Assembly: GCA_004802725.1 (NCBI GenBank)
Contig: SGPM01000528.1
Span: 1 to 13,599, forward strand
Length of the DNA stretch: 13,599 nucleotides
DNA from: Antrodiella citrinella
Lineage: Eukaryota; Basidiomycota; Agaricomycetes; Polyporales; Steccherinaceae
Direction of reading: 5' to 3'
Position numbers and translations under genes: made by a program. The notes below the pieces were generated by a model that saw nothing but the letters and a program-made list of their open reading frames with translations, was not told the DNA's origin and ran no database searches. Below, in pieces: positions 10,192 through 13,599 of the stretch. Within the stretch, counting starts at the first letter, position 1, and each line of letters begins with the position of its first letter.

Positions 10192-10199
10192 TATAAATA
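10192..10199 (+). promoter_or_regulatory. TATA-like box without a clear gene
   Basis: TATAAATA on the plus strand. No convincing plus-strand gene follows it; the next coding sequence downstream is the 3' end of the opposing Myb/SANT-like gene. It could be chance, a relic, or the start of an antisense transcript. Confidence 0.25.
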
Positions 10200-10211
10200 C
10201 CTGTACGCGTC

Positions 10212-10236
10212 GGTCAAGTTGTTCCCCAACTTGACC
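10212..10236. repeat. perfect hairpin, 10-bp arms and 5-nt loop
   Basis: GGTCAAGTTG (10212-10221), loop TTCCC, CAACTTGACC (10227-10236). It lies in the tail-to-tail gap between the HMG-like gene and the Myb/SANT-like gene. Confidence 0.8.
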
Positions 10237-10340
10237 TCCTTGTTAATAGAGGTTATCTTCCACTCTGAACATCGTCCTCGTCTGCACATCGTCCTCATCG
10301 TCTCACTTGAACCTCATCCTAGTTAGAACTCGTGCCGAAG

Positions 10341-11274
10341 TTACGCCTCACGTAACAAGGGTGATGCACGACGAGAAGAGGGTGATGCACGACGAGAAGA
10401 GGGTGATGCACGACGAGAAGAGGGTGATGCAGAGCGGCGGCGAGAACGAGACTCTGGGGAGTGGGGGGACACTGAACGTGCAGGTGAACTCATGGGCATC
10501 GAGCTTGCCTGAGACAAGGATGTCTGTGTCTTTGGAGTCGCGAGAGCCTATTTGAGAATATAAGCATACAACTTGCAAAAGAAAGAGAGTGACGAGAACA
10601 TACCTGTCTGGACACAGCATGGTACGCATCAGCTCCAGTGGCCACGGTCCCATCCCACACCTCCTGGCACTTGTCATACAACGGAAAACTCCTCGCACGG
10701 TACCGAGTGCATGTTGGATGTGCCTACAGCAAATAGTCAGCGAAGAACATCAAGAAAAATCTAAATTAAATGAACTTACTTTGAGAAAGTCTGCCCAAAC
10801 ACCGTCCGAAAGCACTATTGTTGACGTTTCGGCATTCCAACCGGCACCTGACAGTTTGCGCATCTCCTTGAAGATAATGTAGTCCTTCTTGATCTGCGCA
10901 CAAACTTAGATATATGACAACATACATAGCAGCAATATACGTACCGTCTGTGATCTCGTATGACACTGCTTCGCCGTCTTCTTGATTCCTTGCTTGGTGA
11001 ATTTCCTTTCCGCATCCTTCCAAACGACCGCCTTGAAACCATTCTCGGACATCTCGCCTGCGATCTTGGTATCGAGGAGATGAACCATGAGAATGGTATC
11101 CTCTGTAGTCTTCCAATTCGTCTTCGCACTCTTGGGAGGGACGGCGTGAGATGGAGCAGCCTCCCCCGCAGGTTGAGTGGGCTGGCTCTGGCTTGAGATC
11201 GGCTGATCTTGGGCTGAAGCGGGTGATTGCTCCCGAGCACCGAGCTGTGCGTCCTGCGAGGGTTGACCTGCCAT
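10341..11274 (-). CDS. Myb/SANT-like DNA-binding domain protein with SR-rich tail
   Basis: Four minus-strand exons, 11274-10945, 10893-10780, 10723-10604 and 10547-10341, all multiples of three, give 256 residues. The first 50 residues are Q/S/P-rich and disordered. Residues 52-165 follow the fungal Myb/SANT-like pattern: TNWKTTEDTILMVHLL, VVWKDAERKF, KKTAKQCHTR, KKDYIIFKEMRKLSGAGWN, DGVWADFLKAHP, then FPLYDKCQEVW. Such proteins are usually nuclear and DNA-binding, and many derive from transposon accessory genes. The tail is Ser/Arg-rich and holds three exact SPSSRRA heptads (residues about 229-249) ending in SPLLREA. A minus-strand TATA-like TTATATG lies near 11452-11458, about 180 bp upstream of the ATG. 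It faces the HMG-like gene tail to tail. It may be a fourth gene of the element or a host gene. Confidence 0.8.
10360..10434 (-). repeat. 21-bp tandem repeat inside the Myb/SANT-like gene
   Basis: Three exact 21-bp copies at 10360-10380, 10381-10401 and 10402-10422, then a partial copy to about 10431. Read on the minus strand in the gene's frame each unit codes SPSSRRA. The unit is a multiple of three, so copy changes lengthen or shorten the SR-rich tail without breaking the frame. The identity of the copies points to recent slippage. Confidence 0.9.
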
Positions 11275-11989
11275 CGTCGAAGAGTTGAGGAGGGAAGGGA
11301 AGAATGAGGAGGGGAGGAAACGGGAGTCATGTTTCGCGCCGCACACAATGTGCGAGGCATTATCAACGCCGATCTAATTGTCACCCTTGTGTCACTCCGC
11401 AACCCAGCTAGAGTTGATCTTGAGTCCGCGCTGACCGATATCATTCCCACGTCCATATAAGGCAGGTCAACTTCACCCAACTCAACTCAACTTGCGCCGC
11501 CGAACAGGGCCTGACACTTTCCGGTTGACGCGTTTGACACCCGTCAACGACAACACTGAAAACATGTGTCTATTAAAATCCCTACTTTGCGACAAGACCC
11601 TCCACGGCTGCGCGGGTGGAGGGTTTTGGTATGAGACTAGTGAACTTGGAACCATTTGCTGCTACAACGACGATTTCTCGGCAAGAGCCGTGATGACTAC
11701 AAGCGATGAGGACACCGTGACTGCTCGTTGAGTCGTTGACAACCTTTTTGAACATCATGATCTTACTTGTCCTCATCATTCGCTGTTATTCAGAACATTT
11801 GGAAAGCAGATCAAATCTACCCTAACATCGTTTGTCACTCAGTACTGCCACGCGTTTTCTCTCCTCGTCTCACTGGCGACGTCTCTACGTCTTTCAATCC
11901 ATTTGTCAGTACCGACTCTCATTCTCCGTGTTTTGACCCTGGACTCATATTTTTGCAGAATCTCGTTGTCGCTGACCTCATTTACGTCC
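11275..11989. other. mostly non-coding, hairpins and one doubtful small ORF
   Basis: It holds two clear inverted repeats: GTTGACG (11524-11530) with CGTCAAC (11542-11548), and ACCCTCCAC (11597-11605) with GTGGAGGGT (11616-11624). A TATA-like ATATAAGG lies near 11453-11460 and could serve either strand. The right terminus of the KDZ element could lie in this stretch if the Myb/SANT-like gene is part of it. No exon is convincing apart from the weak ORF listed separately. Confidence 0.5.
11564..11731 (+). CDS. doubtful 55-residue ORF, five cysteines
   Basis: ATG at 11564 to TGA at 11731, 55 residues with five cysteines (near positions 2, 9, 16, 32 and 33) and no leader that I would call a signal peptide. 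A TATA-like box lies about 105 bp upstream on the same strand. The hairpin at 11597-11624 lies inside the ORF, which argues for chance. No family recognised. Confidence 0.15.
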   Translation: MCLLKSLLCDKTLHGCAGGGFWYETSELGTICCYNDDFSARAVMTTSDEDTVTAR

Positions 11990-12844
11990 ATGTCGACCGA
12001 CGACTGTGACAGTGTACACATGCTCAAGGGACTCCGTATATTCGACACAGAACTCTTCCTGCGTTCATTTTTAAACGTCGAAGCATCTGAGGTCTCAAGC
12101 GTGGCGTCTGCTCTCGACGGCCATCCGACATCTGGACAATCGGGTATCGGCAGCAAGCTCAACATATACAAGCAATTCGTCGAGAACGCCAATACCGTTC
12201 TGAGCGCATATGATAGGGACAAGCTGGATGTCACTCGTACTGGAGAACGTTCGGATCTCGGAAACGTCCAACCAGCGTCGCTTGCGTTCTTGGGGATCTT
12301 CATGCTCTTTTCAGGGCGGATTGAGGCACTCGAATATGTAGAGGACTCCGATGCCAAGAGTCAGACTGACAATGTGCGATATCGTCGTTCTACATGTTTA
12401 CGCTCACTGCTTTTGTTTAGTTTCCATTGCTAGTCAGAGCTGCTCTGCAGTACGCTGCCACGCTTTCCGTACGACGTGTAGATGAAAATAAGTTGTTAAA
12501 AGACATCCGCGATCTCAATTCCAGGATGCCGTGAGGATGCCAGAGATGGCATGTTCCATGGTCAGGTACGCGTTTCTAAAGACTTGACAAGCTAAACCGA
12601 CATTGCCTGATGTCAATTCTCCGTCACATCCAGCTCGTGCAAACTGGAGATGTTCTCACGAGACTGCTACGAGAGAACTCTGCACACGTTTCGTCAGTCC
12701 CATTGGCGGCACCGATGTCTTATTGGGTGTGTCTCATTGATTGCTTCGTCCTACACGTATCCAACTGACGGATTGTCTTGACAGGTCAAACACATCAAGG
12801 TTCTGATTGAGCTTCTCTGGCTGCGCCGGAGGAACCAAGGTTGA
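11990..12844 (+). CDS. hypothetical protein, five exons
   Basis: Start at ATG 11990 (MSTDDCDSVHMLKGLR). Exons 11990-12373, 12421-12475, 12525-12565, 12634-12726 and 12785-12844 join to 633 nt, 210 residues. The product looks soluble and helical: SKLNIYKQFVENANTVLSAY, then FPLLVRAALQYAATL, LVQTGDVLTRLLRENSAHV, and a basic end VKHIKVLIELLWLRRRNQG. Introns are 47-68 nt with usual borders, though donor GTGTAG at 12476 is unusual and GTACGA at 12469 is an alternative. Exon four is open in all three frames, so its frame was chosen by protein-likeness and phase. I do not recognise the family. The next exons on the same strand may belong to this gene; I could not join them in phase. Confidence 0.5.
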
Positions 12845-12901
12845 CGGTGTGTTCATTACCTCTATCACGTTATTCAATCCTCACGCTTGGCCTTTCCTCA
12901 G

Positions 12902-13590
12902 CCCGAGGACGACAGGCTGGAATCGTGGATTCGGGTCAACACACCCGTGGCAATGTGGCAGAAGAACTCGAGTATACAGTATGACGAAGGGTCAATACGA
13001 CTGTGCCGAGGAATGCAGGCGGTTCTGCAAACACAACTTGCTCGGCACTTCGTCTTGCCGAGTTTGTCCAAGTCGTACTGGCAATCTCGAGTCTACCTCC
13101 ACGTCGTCTTGGATGGGACCAAAACATGACGCTGTACCTCAATCCCCGCACTGGTGTCCATGAATTTCGCTACAAGACCGATCCGAAAGTCCAATTGAAA
13201 GACTACGGCCCAAACCCTCCCAACGCTCAATGGGCAATCTTTGTTCCCGACGGATGCGCCTCTACGACGGATAAATGGTACCTTACTGTACGACCGATCA
13301 CCACGTTTGAGATGGAGGCTACTGCGGTCGGACCCGTCACTATGAGCTGGGTGGTGAAGGAGCTGGATTCGGACATGATCAGCGTTGTCGAGGTATGTGA
13401 CGTTGTACACCGTGATATGGTTTGTTGTAACGTTATTGTTATCTCAGAGACCTCCTCTGACCCTCAAGCTCTCATGGTCCCCGTGCACGTCACCGACCGA
13501 GCGGGACATTCATGGTCGCACCCCATCGATAACGTTGGCGTCATTATGTCTTCCGTCAAGTCTAGCTTTGTAGATTCCGACGGTGCTTGA
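12902..13590 (+). CDS. hypothetical protein, 3' exons (5' end unresolved)
   Basis: Exons 12902-12971, 13019-13392 and 13450-13590 join in phase across introns 12972-13018 (GTATAC...CAG, 47 nt) and 13393-13449 (GTATGT...AG). They give 194 residues from PEDDRLESWIRVNT to FVDSDGA. The middle has WDQNMTLYLNPRTGVHEFRY, WAIFVPDGCAS and WYLTVRPITTFEMEATAVG, which suggests a beta-rich fold. I recognise no family. A plausible intron 12847-12901 precedes the first exon, but the exon before it has a stop in the needed frame, so either the gene starts elsewhere (for example ATG 12954) or it continues the upstream gene by a join I missed. Using the first AG at 13447 would change the C-terminus and end at 13573. 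Confidence 0.5.
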
Positions 13591-13599
13591 ACAGAACAT

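Noticed and set aside
10307..10555. Plus-strand open frame through the 21-bp repeat (RVMHDEK repeats).
   Set aside because: The minus-strand Myb/SANT-like gene uses the same bases in an exon with good splice sites and a sensible SR-rich tail; the plus frame is its shadow.
10815..11480. Minus-strand 221-codon open frame rich in arginine and serine.
   Set aside because: It overlaps the Myb/SANT-like first exons in another frame and crosses their intron; low-complexity composition.
1200..11560. Terminal inverted repeats and target-site duplications of the KDZ element.
   Set aside because: Comparing the left gap (1175-1320) and repeat array with the right gaps (10088-10340 and 11275-11560) by eye gave only short matches of a few bases, not enough to call the ends.
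13003..13130. Apparent frameshift between two open frames near 13125.
   Set aside because: An intron at 12972-13018 joins the upstream frame to the downstream one in phase, so no frameshift is needed.
1..13599. tRNA genes, CRISPR arrays, bacterial-type operons.
   Set aside because: None seen; dense short introns and gene families show a eukaryotic fungal genome.

Overview
The window looks like nuclear DNA of a basidiomycete, most likely an Agaricomycete (mushroom-forming fungus). The genes are cut by many short introns (about 46-68 nt, donors mostly GTACGT/GTGAGT/GTAAGT, acceptors mostly TAG/CAG). The core gene set (KDZ transposase + TET/JBP dioxygenase + divergent HMG-like protein) is the published hallmark of basidiomycete KDZ transposons. 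All exon models below were spliced by hand; no similarity search was run.

Layout. 1-232: last two exons of a + strand gene running in from the left. 233-840: non-coding, holding a degenerate tandem array of 33-35 bp units (about 508-814). 841-1174: a small + strand ORF with a signal-peptide-like start, possibly a truncated secreted protein. 1321-4987 (-): a ten-exon KDZ transposase that splices to an uninterrupted 1067-residue protein with its CxC2 zinc cluster and catalytic core. 5062-6454 (-): a four-exon TET/JBP 2-oxoglutarate/Fe(II) dioxygenase of 407 residues with its metal and cosubstrate ligands present. 6455-6763: divergent promoter region with a large quasi-palindrome. 6764-about 10087 (+): a seven-exon lysine- and acid-rich protein with an HMG-box-like segment. 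About 10088-10340: pyrimidine-rich intergenic DNA with a short tandem repeat, a TATA-like box and a perfect 10-bp-arm hairpin. 10341-11274 (-): a four-exon Myb/SANT-like protein whose SR-rich tail is coded by a 21-bp tandem repeat. 11275-11989: mostly non-coding, with two hairpins and a doubtful 55-codon ORF. 11990-13590 (+): one or two spliced genes of unknown function.

How the parts may work together. The transposase would move the element. The TET/JBP enzyme would oxidise 5-methylcytosine and could relieve methylation-based silencing of the element or its target. The HMG-like protein could bend or bind DNA at the ends or at new sites. The transposase TATA box lies 17 bp past the TET stop, and the TET and HMG genes share a divergent promoter, so the three genes form a compact unit. 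All three cores are open after splicing, so this copy looks recent or still active. I could not identify the terminal inverted repeats or target-site duplications, so the element's limits, and whether the Myb/SANT gene belongs to it, remain open.
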